NCBI RefSeq assembly: GCF_900107045.1
Contig: NZ_FNON01000002.1
Location: 372,001-436,000 of the forward strand
DNA length: 64,000 nucleotides
Direction: 5' to 3'
Source: Amycolatopsis xylanica
Lineage (GTDB): Bacteria > Actinomycetota > Actinomycetes > Mycobacteriales > Pseudonocardiaceae
Shown here: positions 1 through 7,589 of the stretch, piece by piece
Position numbering within the stretch: the first letter of the stretch is position 1
How the letters are laid out: every line of letters starts with the position of its first letter
Translations under genes and position numbers: made by a program
Notes under the pieces: generated by a model
Told to the model about the DNA's origin: nothing
Databases searched by the model: none
The model's input: the letters and a program-made list of their open reading frames with translations, nothing else

Positions 1-13
1 CATGTTCGACTCC

Positions 14-910
14 CTATTCCCCTGCCTCCGGGTGCTCGGCGGCGGCGCCGAGCAACACCGGGACGTTGTCGATCAGCCGCGTCTTGCCCACGCGTGCGGC
101 GATCAGCAATCGTGCTTCCCCATCAGACGGCGCGGGGCCGAGATCGGTACCGCGCAGCTCAAGATAATCGACGACTACGTCAGGTCGAGTCGCCAATGTG
201 CGCCGCGCCGCATCGAAAACGGCGTCAGCGCCATCACGCCCGAAGAAGGCTCCCGCGGTCAGCGCCGCCGAAAGCACGACGGCGTCCTCCCGCTCTTTCT
301 CGGACAGGTAAACGTTTCGCGAGGACAACGCGAGCCCGTCACGTTCGCGAACCGTCGGCACACCGATCACCTTGGTGCCGAAGTTCAGGTCACGGACCAT
401 TTTCTTGATCAGCACCAGCTGCTGGTAGTCCTTCTCCCCGAAGAAGGCGTAATCCGGCCGCACGATGTTGAACAACTTGGCGACGACGGTGAGCATTCCG
501 CCGAAATGTCCCGGCCGCACCGCGCCTTCGAGCTCGTCGCCGAGCGGGCCGGGGTTCATGGTGATCGCGGCGTCCTCGCCGTACATGTCCGAAGCCTTGG
601 GCGTGAAGGCGATCTGCACGCCGTCCTCGGCCAGCACGGCCAAATCGGCTTCGAGCGGACGCGGGTAGGCCTCGAAATCCTCGCCTTCCCCGAACTGCAA
701 GGGATTCACGAAGATCGACGCGGCGACGACGGTGTTCGGCAGCCGCTTCGCGCGGCGGATCAGCTCGCGGTGGCCCGCGTGCAGCGCGCCCATGGTCGGC
801 ACGAGCGCGACCTTCCGGCTGACCCCGTGCAGCGCGCTCGTCACCTGGGTGACGTGCTCGGGCGGCTGGTAGGTGTTCAGGGTGCCGCGAGTGAATTTGG
901 GGCTGGTCAT
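14..910 (-). CDS. panC: Pantothenate synthetase (pantoate--beta-alanine ligase)
   Basis: Cytosolic enzyme that joins pantoate and beta-alanine with ATP to give pantothenate, the precursor of coenzyme A. The 298-residue length is normal. The nucleotidyltransferase signature PTMGALHAGH is at residues 38-47. Further family motifs are GEKDYQQL (about 158) and RDGLALSSRN (about 190). Its ATG lies inside the stop region of the upstream DUF2520 gene (4-nt overlap), so the two are translationally coupled. The same pair occurs in mycobacteria (Rv3603c-Rv3602c), where panD follows; here that position is outside the window. Confidence 0.97.
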   Translation of the reverse strand: MTSPKFTRGTLNTYQPPEHVTQVTSALHGVSRKVALVPTMGALHAGHRELIRRAKRLPNTVVAASIFVNPLQFGEGEDFEAYPRPLEADLAVLAEDGVQIAFTPKASDMYGEDAAITMNPGPLGDELEGAVRPGHFGGMLTVVAKLFNIVRPDYAFFGEKDYQQLVLIKKMVRDLNFGTKVIGVPTVRERDGLALSSRNVYLSEKEREDAVVLSAALTAGAFFGRDGADAVFDAARRTLATRPDVVVDYLELRGTDLGPAPSDGEARLLIAARVGKTRLIDNVPVLLGAAAEHPEAGE

Positions 911-1806
911 GGCGAATCAGGGCCTTCGTCGAGTAGTTCGGTGAGCTCTTTCGCCGTTGCCTCGCCCAGCAGCCCGGCCTGCGACGCGCGCGCGACCGTG
1001 CGCTTGGCCAGCGCGGCATAACAAGGCGCGACGTCGGGCGCTCGCTGGGCGAGCACTTCGAGATGCGCACGGACGGTGCCCGCGTCGCCACGGGCGACCG
1101 GGCCGGTCAGCGCACGGTCACCGTGCCGGAGCACATTATCCAACGCCGCCGAGAGCAAGGGCGCGACCAGCCGTTCGGCGTCGGCGATCCCGCCCTCACG
1201 CAGCAGATCCGCGCAATCGGCTACCAAGGTCATCAAGTGGTTCGCACCATGTGCGAGCGCCGCGTGGTACAGCGCGCGGCTGGATTCGGGCACCCGCACG
1301 GGTTCGGTGCCCATTTCCATCGCCAGCGCTTCGCCGACGTTCCAGGCGGCTTCGTCACCTTCGGCCGCGGTGATGCCGATGCTGCACGCCGCCAGCCGCT
1401 CCAGATCCTCGGAACGGCCGGTGAACGTCATCACCGGGTGCAGCGCGAGCGGCAGCGCGCCGAGCGCGGCCGCCGGGTCCAGCACGCCGACACCATGCGC
1501 ACCAGAGGTATGGACCACTATCTGGCCGGGTTTGAGCGAATCGGTGGCGATCAGGCCGCGGACCATGCCGGGCAAGGCGTCGTCGGGCAATGCGAGCAGC
1601 ACGAGATCCGCCTGGCTCGCCACCTGATCGGGTGGCAGCAGCGGGACACCGGGCAGCAGCTGATCGGCTCGCCGGACGGAAGCGGCGGAAAGGCCTGAGG
1701 CGGCAACGACGTTATGGCCGGCCCGCGAGAGAGCCGCACCGAGAACACTGCCGACGCGTCCGGCGGACACCACGCCGACGGCCAAGCGGGCAGGCCGCAT
1801 CATCAT
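907..1806 (-). CDS. Rossmann-like and DUF2520 domain protein
   Basis: A 299-residue protein with an N-terminal NAD(P)-type Rossmann fold (GVVSAGRVGSVLG near residue 12) and a helical C-terminal DUF2520 half, resembling F420-dependent NADP oxidoreductase-like proteins. No substrate is known. Its fixed position upstream of panC in actinobacteria suggests a role near pantothenate synthesis, possibly a pantoate-type dehydrogenase, but this is inference. Three consecutive ATG codons open the frame. A GGGAGA ribosome site lies just upstream, and any of the three could be used. Confidence 0.85.
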   Translation of the reverse strand: MMMRPARLAVGVVSAGRVGSVLGAALSRAGHNVVAASGLSAASVRRADQLLPGVPLLPPDQVASQADLVLLALPDDALPGMVRGLIATDSLKPGQIVVHTSGAHGVGVLDPAAALGALPLALHPVMTFTGRSEDLERLAACSIGITAAEGDEAAWNVGEALAMEMGTEPVRVPESSRALYHAALAHGANHLMTLVADCADLLREGGIADAERLVAPLLSAALDNVLRHGDRALTGPVARGDAGTVRAHLEVLAQRAPDVAPCYAALAKRTVARASQAGLLGEATAKELTELLDEGPDSP

Positions 1807-1930
1807 GCGAAAAAGTCTCCCTCACTCGTTCCAGTCCCGCTCCGTCGCGGGTACCGGACGACGGCGAGAGAGTAGCTCTCTCAAGCCGGATCAACCGGAG
1901 ATTGGTGACGAGCTTCACCCGTTGCGGGGG

Positions 1931-3088
1931 TCACCCGCCCGTCGATTGTTCCGCCAGCCTGACGGCTTCGGCGCGTGACGAGCGAAGAACGGTCAACAGT
2001 TCGTCTTGTCGGGCCATGGCTTCTTCGGTGTCCACCGGAGTACGGCGGAGAAACGCCAGTTCCGTGACGCTCGTCTGATAACGGCCGACCTCCTTGGCCG
2101 CGAGACGGCCGGACTGCCGCTTGGCCTGCCTGCGCCACTCGCGCCGCCCGGACAGGCTCGAGAGCAGGTCGACCTCGGACCGCGCGATCCAGCGCGCGGC
2201 GACCATGTCCGGCAGCGCGGCCGCGACGATCCGCTGCTCACGCCGACGCTGCAGCACCACCAGCCACGCGACGCCGAGGAACATCGGCACCATGATCAGG
2301 AAGTACACGTTGAGGAACGCCTTCGACCCGCCGAGCACGGCGGCCCCGTTCCACAGCGCGTGCAGCAGCACCGCGCAGAGGTAGCCGCCGAGCGGCGCCA
2401 GAATCCGCACCTGCTTGCTCGTCGAGCTCGCGGCCAGCCCGATCCCGATACCGGTCAGCGTGGCGAACAGCGGATGCGTGAACGGCGAGAGCACCCCGCG
2501 CAACACGAACGCGGCCAGCACCCCGGCACTCGTCCCATCGCCGAAGCCCGACTCTGCGAACGCGCGCCCGAAGTAGTAGATGTTCTCGACGAACGCGAAC
2601 CCCGCCGCGCTGAACCCGGCGTAGACGACGCCGTCGACCACCCCGTCGAACTCGGAGCGCCGCCACAAGAGCACCAGCAGCACGAACACGCCCTTGGCTG
2701 CTTCCTCGACCAGCGGCGCGGACACGACGGCGCTGAACTTGCTGCCGTTGCCATCACCGAGCCAGAGATCGCCGACCGCCTCGGCGGTGCTGTTGATCAG
2801 CAGCGCGGTGATCGTCGCGATACAGGCGCCCCAGAAGAACGCGAGCAGCAGCAGCTTCGCGGGCTCGGGCTCCCAGCGGTCGACCCACAGGAACGCGGCG
2901 GTCACCAGCCCGACGGGCACCAGCGCCGCGAGCACGCCGATGACGACCGCGAGCACCCCCACCCGCGCGGTCACGAGCCCGAACACCAGCAGCCCGCACA
3001 GCGCGAGCACGAGCACCCCGACAACGGGCAGCATGACCGTCACCCGGCGCGGCAGCGCGCGCTTGCGTGACGTGGCAGGTCCTGACAC
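1931..3088 (-). CDS. PrsW-family intramembrane metalloprotease
   Basis: A 385-residue polytopic membrane protein. The hydrophobic segments run from about residue 17 to 265 and are followed by a charged, helical cytoplasmic tail. PrsW-family signatures are visible: EEAAK at 128-132, a following GFAFVENI segment, and membrane histidines in THPLFA and LLHALWNG. PrsW of Bacillus cleaves an anti-sigma factor inside the membrane. The target here is unknown and no anti-sigma factor is adjacent. It starts with GTG at 3088. The neighbouring genes are syntenic with mycobacteria but this gene is not, so it looks like a lineage insertion. A 162-bp palindrome separates it from the upstream gene. Confidence 0.85.
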   Translation of the reverse strand: MSGPATSRKRALPRRVTVMLPVVGVLVLALCGLLVFGLVTARVGVLAVVIGVLAALVPVGLVTAAFLWVDRWEPEPAKLLLLAFFWGACIATITALLINSTAEAVGDLWLGDGNGSKFSAVVSAPLVEEAAKGVFVLLVLLWRRSEFDGVVDGVVYAGFSAAGFAFVENIYYFGRAFAESGFGDGTSAGVLAAFVLRGVLSPFTHPLFATLTGIGIGLAASSTSKQVRILAPLGGYLCAVLLHALWNGAAVLGGSKAFLNVYFLIMVPMFLGVAWLVVLQRRREQRIVAAALPDMVAARWIARSEVDLLSSLSGRREWRRQAKRQSGRLAAKEVGRYQTSVTELAFLRRTPVDTEEAMARQDELLTVLRSSRAEAVRLAEQSTGG

Positions 3089-3138
3089 GACGCGTACCCT
3101 ACGCAGGCATTCCGGCCCGTTTGCCGGTGCCGTCCGTT

Positions 3139-3300
3139 AGGGCGTGTCTCAAAGTCATGGCCGCGGTCTCCGCGCCCAGGTGGCCCCTCGCGGCACCGCG
3201 GAATCACCCGAGTACAACCCGGTACGAGGATGATTCCACGGCACCGCCAGGAGCCACCTGGATCACGAAGCCCATCGGCCATGACTTTGAGACACGCCCT
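3139..3300. repeat. 162-bp near-perfect palindrome, MITE-like
   Basis: The 24-bp outer arms at 3139-3162 and 3277-3300 are exact reverse complements (AGGGCGTGTCTCAAAGTC... against its complement). The inner parts (about 3175-3212 and 3226-3262) also pair with only a few mismatches and bulges, so almost the whole element can fold into one hairpin. It fills the gap between two co-directional genes and ends 5 bp before the stop codon of the next gene. Length, terminal inverted repeats and lack of coding fit a miniature inverted-repeat transposable element. No clear target-site duplication is visible. It could also act as a terminator. Confidence 0.7.
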
Positions 3301-3305
3301 GGCGC

Positions 3306-4958
3306 TCAGTCCTCGGCGCGACGGCGGCGGCGCGGCGCCGACTCGTTGGCGCCATGCGCGGCCAGCAGCTCGCTCACCGAACGGCCCGCGGCGTGCGAAC
3401 CCGTGTCGGGGATCTCCTTGCCGTGCGCGGCGGCGGCGCGGTGACCGTTGCCGTTGGAGCCGTTCGACCCGTTGCTGCCATTGCTGCCGTTGCTGTGTGA
3501 GCCGTTGCGGCCCTCGGGGCGCGAGTGGCTGCCGTTGGTCGCACCGTGCCGGGAGGCGGGCTCGGCGGGCTTCTGCCAGGACGGCGGCTCGCCGTCGGGA
3601 CGGTGACGGCGGCCGGTCGACACGGGCTCCGCGGCGGCGGCTTCCTCTTCCTCGGCGCGGCGGCGACGGCCGCCGGGGCGGCTCTGCTGCAGCTCACGGA
3701 CGGCTTCGGGCAGCGTCGGGTTGACCTCGACCTTCGCGGGCTCCGGCTGACGCGGCGGCTCCGCGACCGGCGGCTTCTCACGCTTGACGAAAGCCGCGCT
3801 CAGGTTGGTGGCCGTGCGCTCACGGCGTCCGGTGTCCCACGAGGGCTTCCACTCGCCGGTGGCTTCCTGGTTGCTCGCCGCCGCCGGACGCTCGGGTGCC
3901 TTCGGCGCGACGGGCTCAGGCTTGGGCTTGGGCGGCGGCACGCTCGCGGCGGGCCTGCCGCGCTCGACGCGGTCCAGCGCCGGACGGGTCGGCTCCGGCA
4001 TGGGAGCGACGGGCTTCATCGCCGGCCGGCTCGGCTCGGCCGGCTTGTATTCGGGGGCCTTGTACGGGGCGACCGGCTTGAAGCCGGGGCTCGACTCGCT
4101 CGGCCTCGGCGCGGGCTTGAGCACCGGCTTCGGCGGCTTGACCGGCGGCATCTGGCGCTCGGTCTTCGGCTGCTCGGCGGGCGCCTTGCGCGGCGTGGCC
4201 TGTGCGACCTTGATGGCCTGGGTGGCCTTCGCCGACGGAGAACTCTGCGGGTGCGCGGGATCGCGGCGGACCGGTTCGGTCGGCTTCGCGGCCGTGCGGG
4301 AGGTGGTCGGGGTCTCCGGCTTGGGTCTGGCGGCCGGGGCCGGGGCCGGGCGGCGCTGCTCGACGGCCTTGTCCAGCACGCGCTCGATCAGCTCGGTGGG
4401 ACGCTCGGCGACCTCGACGATCTTCTTCGGCGCCATGAGCTGGGCGGGCTGCTTCTTGGACTCGCCGTTCACGAGTCGCTTGTCATCGTTCAGCGACCGC
4501 ATGCGGGTGGCCTGCGCGGTCAGCGCGACGCGCTCGTAAAGCACCTCGCCGCCGAAAAGCGACTGCAGGCTGTCGCGCAACGCGAGCACCTCGTTGCGCA
4601 GCGCGTCGAGCTCCTCGCGGGAGTCCTCCTCGGCACGCTGCCTGGTCTCCGCTTCGACTTCCAGCTCGAACTCGCGGCGGGCGGCGACCTCACGCTCGAG
4701 CTCCAGCTCGTAGACGGCCTGCGCCTCGGCGACCGCGTCTTCGCTGTGCGCGGCGTGCTTGCGGTACTTGACCGCGAGGAACGCGCCGATGAGCGCCGCC
4801 CACAGCGCCGCGACGATGCCGAGCCGGAGCCAGCGGAGGTCGTCACTGAGCACCAGTGCCAGTGTCGCGCCGACCGCGAGGGTCAAGCCGACGACAAGCC
4901 ACGGCCTGCCCCAAGGGCGGCCGCGCGAGTCGTCACCCACGCCGGTCATAACGAACAC
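3306..4958 (-). CDS. Pro/Ala-rich membrane protein (Rv3604c-like, DUF6779)
   Basis: A 550-residue protein with two N-terminal membrane helices (about residues 20-62). These are followed by a Glu/Arg-rich coiled coil (about 70-150) and then a long disordered region rich in Pro, Ala and Lys. Near the C-terminus is a run of SNGSNGSNGSNG repeats, with a basic RRRRR end. It occupies the place of M. tuberculosis Rv3604c, also described as a Pro/Arg/Ala-rich membrane protein. The DUF6779 name is from memory. Function unknown; a membrane-tethered cytoplasmic scaffold would fit. GTG at 4958 or ATG at 4949 could be the start. Confidence 0.7.
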   Translation of the reverse strand: MFVMTGVGDDSRGRPWGRPWLVVGLTLAVGATLALVLSDDLRWLRLGIVAALWAALIGAFLAVKYRKHAAHSEDAVAEAQAVYELELEREVAARREFELEVEAETRQRAEEDSREELDALRNEVLALRDSLQSLFGGEVLYERVALTAQATRMRSLNDDKRLVNGESKKQPAQLMAPKKIVEVAERPTELIERVLDKAVEQRRPAPAPAARPKPETPTTSRTAAKPTEPVRRDPAHPQSSPSAKATQAIKVAQATPRKAPAEQPKTERQMPPVKPPKPVLKPAPRPSESSPGFKPVAPYKAPEYKPAEPSRPAMKPVAPMPEPTRPALDRVERGRPAASVPPPKPKPEPVAPKAPERPAAASNQEATGEWKPSWDTGRRERTATNLSAAFVKREKPPVAEPPRQPEPAKVEVNPTLPEAVRELQQSRPGGRRRRAEEEEAAAAEPVSTGRRHRPDGEPPSWQKPAEPASRHGATNGSHSRPEGRNGSHSNGSNGSNGSNGSNGNGHRAAAAHGKEIPDTGSHAAGRSVSELLAAHGANESAPRRRRRAED

Positions 4959-5018
4959 CGTACCTTCTAGTAATCCGAACGAGACCTAGTCGGTACTTCG
5001 AGCGGTGCTTTCTTTCCG

Positions 5019-5480
5019 TTAACCGGTCGGTGGACCCGCGCGATCACGATCACGCGGCTCCGGTGTCCGGCAGCAGTGCTCGAGCCACAACCCAGCCCCG
5101 ATCAGCACGGCGGCGCTCGCCGCACCGACAACCGCGCTCCGCAGGTCCGAAGCGGCGGCGATGAGCAGGCCACGCTTGGGCAGCAGGTAGATCACCGCGG
5201 CGAGCCAGAAGCCCAGCATGACCGATCCGGCCAGCGAAGAAGCCTTCGCCAGCGCGACCGATCTGGCCACCGCGATGGCCTGCAGCACGCGGCCGCCGGA
5301 GATCCTGCCACGAATGGAAAAGGCGAGAAAGACTTCCAGCAGGGCGAGAACGGCCAGCGTGGCACCGACGAAAAGCGGCAGCCGCGGCAGCGAACCGTAC
5401 GCGACCTGCAGCAACAGGTACCCGGCCGCCAGGCAGGCCAGTCCGGCGCCCAGCAGGTCGCGTGGGCGGGTGAAGTGCAT
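5019..5480 (-). CDS. DUF3180 family membrane protein
   Basis: A 153-residue integral membrane protein with four hydrophobic helices. The N-terminus MHFTRPRDLLGAGL and the motif IRGRISGG between helices 2 and 3 are typical of DUF3180 proteins, which almost always follow folK in actinobacteria (Rv3605c in M. tuberculosis). Here the folate genes are separated from it by a plus-strand MerR gene and a repeat nest, so the usual operon is broken and this gene must have its own promoter. Function unknown. Confidence 0.85.
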   Translation of the reverse strand: MHFTRPRDLLGAGLACLAAGYLLLQVAYGSLPRLPLFVGATLAVLALLEVFLAFSIRGRISGGRVLQAIAVARSVALAKASSLAGSVMLGFWLAAVIYLLPKRGLLIAAASDLRSAVVGAASAAVLIGAGLWLEHCCRTPEPRDRDRAGPPTG

Positions 5481-5502
5481 GTTCTCACGTTACCTGCGAG
5501 GC

Positions 5503-5541
5503 TTGACTCTCCAGTGGCTGGAGGGTTGAGCATGGTTCGCG
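5503..5541 (+). promoter_or_regulatory. MerR-type promoter and operator of the merR gene
   Basis: A -35 element TTGACT (5503-5508) is followed by a 19-bp spacer containing the dyad CTCCAG-TGG-CTGGAG (5509-5523), then a weak -10 GAGCAT (5528-5533). A long 19-bp spacer with the dyad inside it is the hallmark of MerR-activated promoters. A copy with the same -35, dyad and spacing precedes the L11-paralogue operon (25091-25121). The expected transcription start is 5540-5541, at the GTG codon, which suggests a leaderless mRNA. Confidence 0.75.
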
Positions 5542-6500
5542 TGGGAAACACAGGGGTGGTCTTCACCATCGGGGAACTGGCGAAGCGCACGGGCTTGCCC
5601 GTCAAAACGATTCGTTTTTACTCCGATGAGGGGCTGCTCCCGCCCACCGACCGCACGCATTCGGGCTATCGCCTTTACGACATTAAGGCTATGGCCCGCC
5701 TCGAACTCGTCAAGACGCTTCGCGAACTCGGCCTCGGTCTCGCCGACGTCGAGCGCGCGCTGACGCGTGAAGCGAGCGTCCCGGAGATCGCGAGCCAGCA
5801 CGTCGACGCGCTCGACACGCAGATCCGCAGGCTCCGGTTGCGACGAGCGGTGCTGCGAGCGGTCGCCAAGCGGGGATCCGAACTGGAGGAAGTGAAACTG
5901 ATGAACAAGCTGGCGTCGATGTCCGACGACGACCGCAAACGTTTGCTCGACGAGTTCTGGGACGAGATGATCGCCGGCCTCGAGGTCGATTCCGAGTTCT
6001 ACGCCCGGATGCGCTCGGCCAAGCCCGAACTGCCGGACGATCCGTCACCCGAGCAGCTCGAGGCCTGGATCGAGTTCGCCGAGCTGGTGCGGGACCCGGA
6101 GTTCCGCGCGCTGATCCGCGGGATGAGCGAGCGGCACTCGACCTCGGTCAAGGACGGGACGTTCAAGGGCGACGCGGCCGTCCAGCAGAACGCCACCCAG
6201 CAGGAGAACTGGTTCGCCTGGAGCACCCGCGCCCAGTCCTCGCTCGACGCGGGCCGCCTGCCCGACTCGGCCGAGGGCCGCGCGCTGGCCGACGAGATCT
6301 GCGCGGCCTCGGCCGGGCCGGACCGCGACCCGTCGAACCCGCAGTTCCGCCGCGACCTGGCCGACAACGTCGAGGCGGGCGGCGACGAGCGCGCCGAGCG
6401 CTACTGGCAGCTGCTCGCGATCATCAACGGCTGGCCGCCCATCCCCACCCAGATGCCCGCCGCCCGCTGGATCGTGGCCGCCATCCGCGCCTCGGCCTAG
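5541..6500 (+). CDS. MerR family transcriptional regulator with large C-terminal domain
   Basis: About 319 residues. The N-terminal winged helix-turn-helix is classical MerR (FTIGELAKRTGLPVKTIRFY, then GYRLYD). A dimerisation helix follows to about residue 110, then an all-helical domain of about 200 residues that I do not recognise; no cysteine cluster or obvious TipAS signature is visible. The C-terminal part is Asp/Glu-rich with several Trp. The likely start is GTG 5541, because the -10 element overlaps the in-frame ATG at 5532; GTG 5556 is also possible. It is isolated from its neighbours and divergent from DUF3180. The dyad in its promoter recurs before the L11-paralogue genes, its probable target. 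Confidence 0.9.
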   Translation: MGNTGVVFTIGELAKRTGLPVKTIRFYSDEGLLPPTDRTHSGYRLYDIKAMARLELVKTLRELGLGLADVERALTREASVPEIASQHVDALDTQIRRLRLRRAVLRAVAKRGSELEEVKLMNKLASMSDDDRKRLLDEFWDEMIAGLEVDSEFYARMRSAKPELPDDPSPEQLEAWIEFAELVRDPEFRALIRGMSERHSTSVKDGTFKGDAAVQQNATQQENWFAWSTRAQSSLDAGRLPDSAEGRALADEICAASAGPDRDPSNPQFRRDLADNVEAGGDERAERYWQLLAIINGWPPIPTQMPAARWIVAAIRASA

Positions 6501-6511
6501 CACTCGGGACT

Positions 6512-6631
6512 CGTGAGTGCTTTGGCCGGTTCTAACCGGCCTTACCACTCACGACCCCTGACCTGCGGAAACGCGCTCGTGCGCGGGGGTCGTGAGCGTT
6601 GCGGGCGGTTCTAACCGCCCGCAACGCTCAC
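6512..6631. repeat. Composite palindromic repeat (type A plus type B)
   Basis: Type A (6512-6553) has arms CGTGAGTG and CACTCACG around a core GGCCGGTTCTAACCGGCC. Type B (6592-6631) has arms GTGAGCGTTGCGGGC and GCCCGCAACGCTCAC around the same GGTTCTAACC core. A 38-bp linker containing GCGGAAACGCGCTCGTGCG joins them. The same A-linker-B unit recurs at 6973-7093. They sit just 3' of the merR gene and could end its transcription. Confidence 0.85.
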
Positions 6632-6702
6632 AAGCCCCCAGGACCTGGGTGCCCTGGCGCATGCGGCCTTCTTTGCCCGGGCTTGCTCACCCAGCCCGCG
6701 CG

Positions 6703-6845
6703 TGTATGAAGGCTCCCTTCATACGGCCTAGGTGTATGAAGGCTCCCTTCATCACGCCTGGCTTGATGAAGGCTCCCCTCATACGGCCTGCCCTGTATGA
6801 AGGCTCCCTTCATACGCTTGGACGAGATGATGGGAGCCTTCATAC
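6703..6845. repeat. Array of five 20-bp palindromes, period about 30 bp
   Basis: Five units of the palindrome TATGAAGGCTCCCTTCATA (with variants TGATGAAGGCTCCCCTCATA and GATGATGGGAGCCTTCATA) begin near 6703, 6733, 6763, 6794 and 6825. Spacers are 9-11 bp, GC-rich and related (GGCCTAGGT, GCCTGGCTT, GGCCTGCCCT). The spacers are far too short for CRISPR. The frames through the array give repetitive peptides such as MKAPFI on one strand and YEGSLH on the other, which I regard as by-products of the repeat. Confidence 0.85.
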
Positions 6846-6927
6846 AAAGGCCAGCGGGAGGCGCACCGGGGCGAGGGGAGCGTGCCCGGGCCTTGGCGCG
6901 CCGCGTCAGCGACCGCACAAAAGCCAC

Positions 6928-6952
6928 TTTTGTCACCCTGAGCGTGACAAAA
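6928..6952. repeat. Stem-loop TTTTGTCAC/GTGACAAAA
   Basis: A perfect 9-bp stem with loop CCTGAGC, flanked on both sides by ACAAAAGCC. It resembles the AAAGCCACTTTCGTCAG hairpins at 22817 and 25134, so it probably belongs to the same intergenic hairpin family. Together with its neighbours it fills the 588-bp gene-free region 6501-7088. Confidence 0.6.
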
Positions 6953-6972
6953 GCCCCGCTCGTGCGCGGGGT

Positions 6973-7093
6973 CGTGAGTGTTTTGGCCGGTTAGAACCGG
7001 CCGCGCCACTCACGCCCCCTGAACTGCGGAAACGCGCTCGTGCGCGGGGGTCGTGCGCGTTGCGGGCGGTTCTAACCGCCCGCAACGCTCACG
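6973..7093. repeat. Second composite palindromic repeat (type A plus type B)
   Basis: Type A (6973-7014, core CCGGTTAGAACCGG) and type B (7052-7093, core GCGGTTCTAACCGC) are joined by a linker almost identical to that in the 6512-6631 copy. The element abuts the 3' end of folK, overlapping its stop by about 5 bp, and can form terminator-like hairpins for the folate operon. Confidence 0.85.
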
Positions 7094-7589
7094 AGTCCTT
7101 GAGGCGCAGGTCGGGCCGGAGGCGGACGCCGTCGCGGTCCGCGGCGGGGAGCGCGGCGAGCAAGGCCGTCGCGGGGCCGTGGCCGGGGACTTCGGCGGCC
7201 GGGTCGAGTTCCAGCCACGGGATCAGCACGGTCGCGCGGTCCAGGGTGCCCGGGTGCGGCAGCAGCAGCTCCGGGTCGTCCGAGCGCACGCCGTCGACAG
7301 TCACGACGTCGACGTCAAGCGTGCGAGGACCCCAGCGCTGCTCGCGCACGCGGCCCGCCGCCTGCTCCAGCGACTGGCCGAGGCGAAGCCAGGCCCAGTG
7401 ATCACGCGCGGGGTCGTCCACGACGCAGATCGCGTTCAGGAAGTCCGGTTGGTCTTCGACGCCCCACGGCGCCGTCTCGTAAACACTCGACACCGCCACC
7501 AGCCATGGGCGCAGCCCGTCGACGGCGAGTGTCAAGAAGCCGAAACGGTCGCCCAGGTTCGAGCCGAGCGAGAGGACCGCGCGGCTCAT
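7089..7589 (-). CDS. folK: 2-amino-4-hydroxy-6-hydroxymethyldihydropteridine diphosphokinase
   Basis: Transfers pyrophosphate from ATP to 6-hydroxymethyl-7,8-dihydropterin, the step before dihydropteroate synthase. The 166-residue protein has the N-terminal LSLGSNLGDR and the catalytic signature RWGPRTLDVDVV that binds magnesium. A YETAPWG substrate loop is present. It overlaps folB by 4 nt and is the last gene of the folE-folP-folB-folK operon. Confidence 0.96.
   Translation of the reverse strand: MSRAVLSLGSNLGDRFGFLTLAVDGLRPWLVAVSSVYETAPWGVEDQPDFLNAICVVDDPARDHWAWLRLGQSLEQAAGRVREQRWGPRTLDVDVVTVDGVRSDDPELLLPHPGTLDRATVLIPWLELDPAAEVPGHGPATALLAALPAADRDGVRLRPDLRLKDS

Noticed and set aside
6703-6845. 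CRISPR array
   Set aside because: Spacers are only 9-11 bp and related to each other, the repeats are palindromic, and no cas genes are present.
6592-7401. Small proteins with MKAPFI or YEGSLH repeats
   Set aside because: The peptides simply read the palindromic array in different frames; there is no ribosome site or family.
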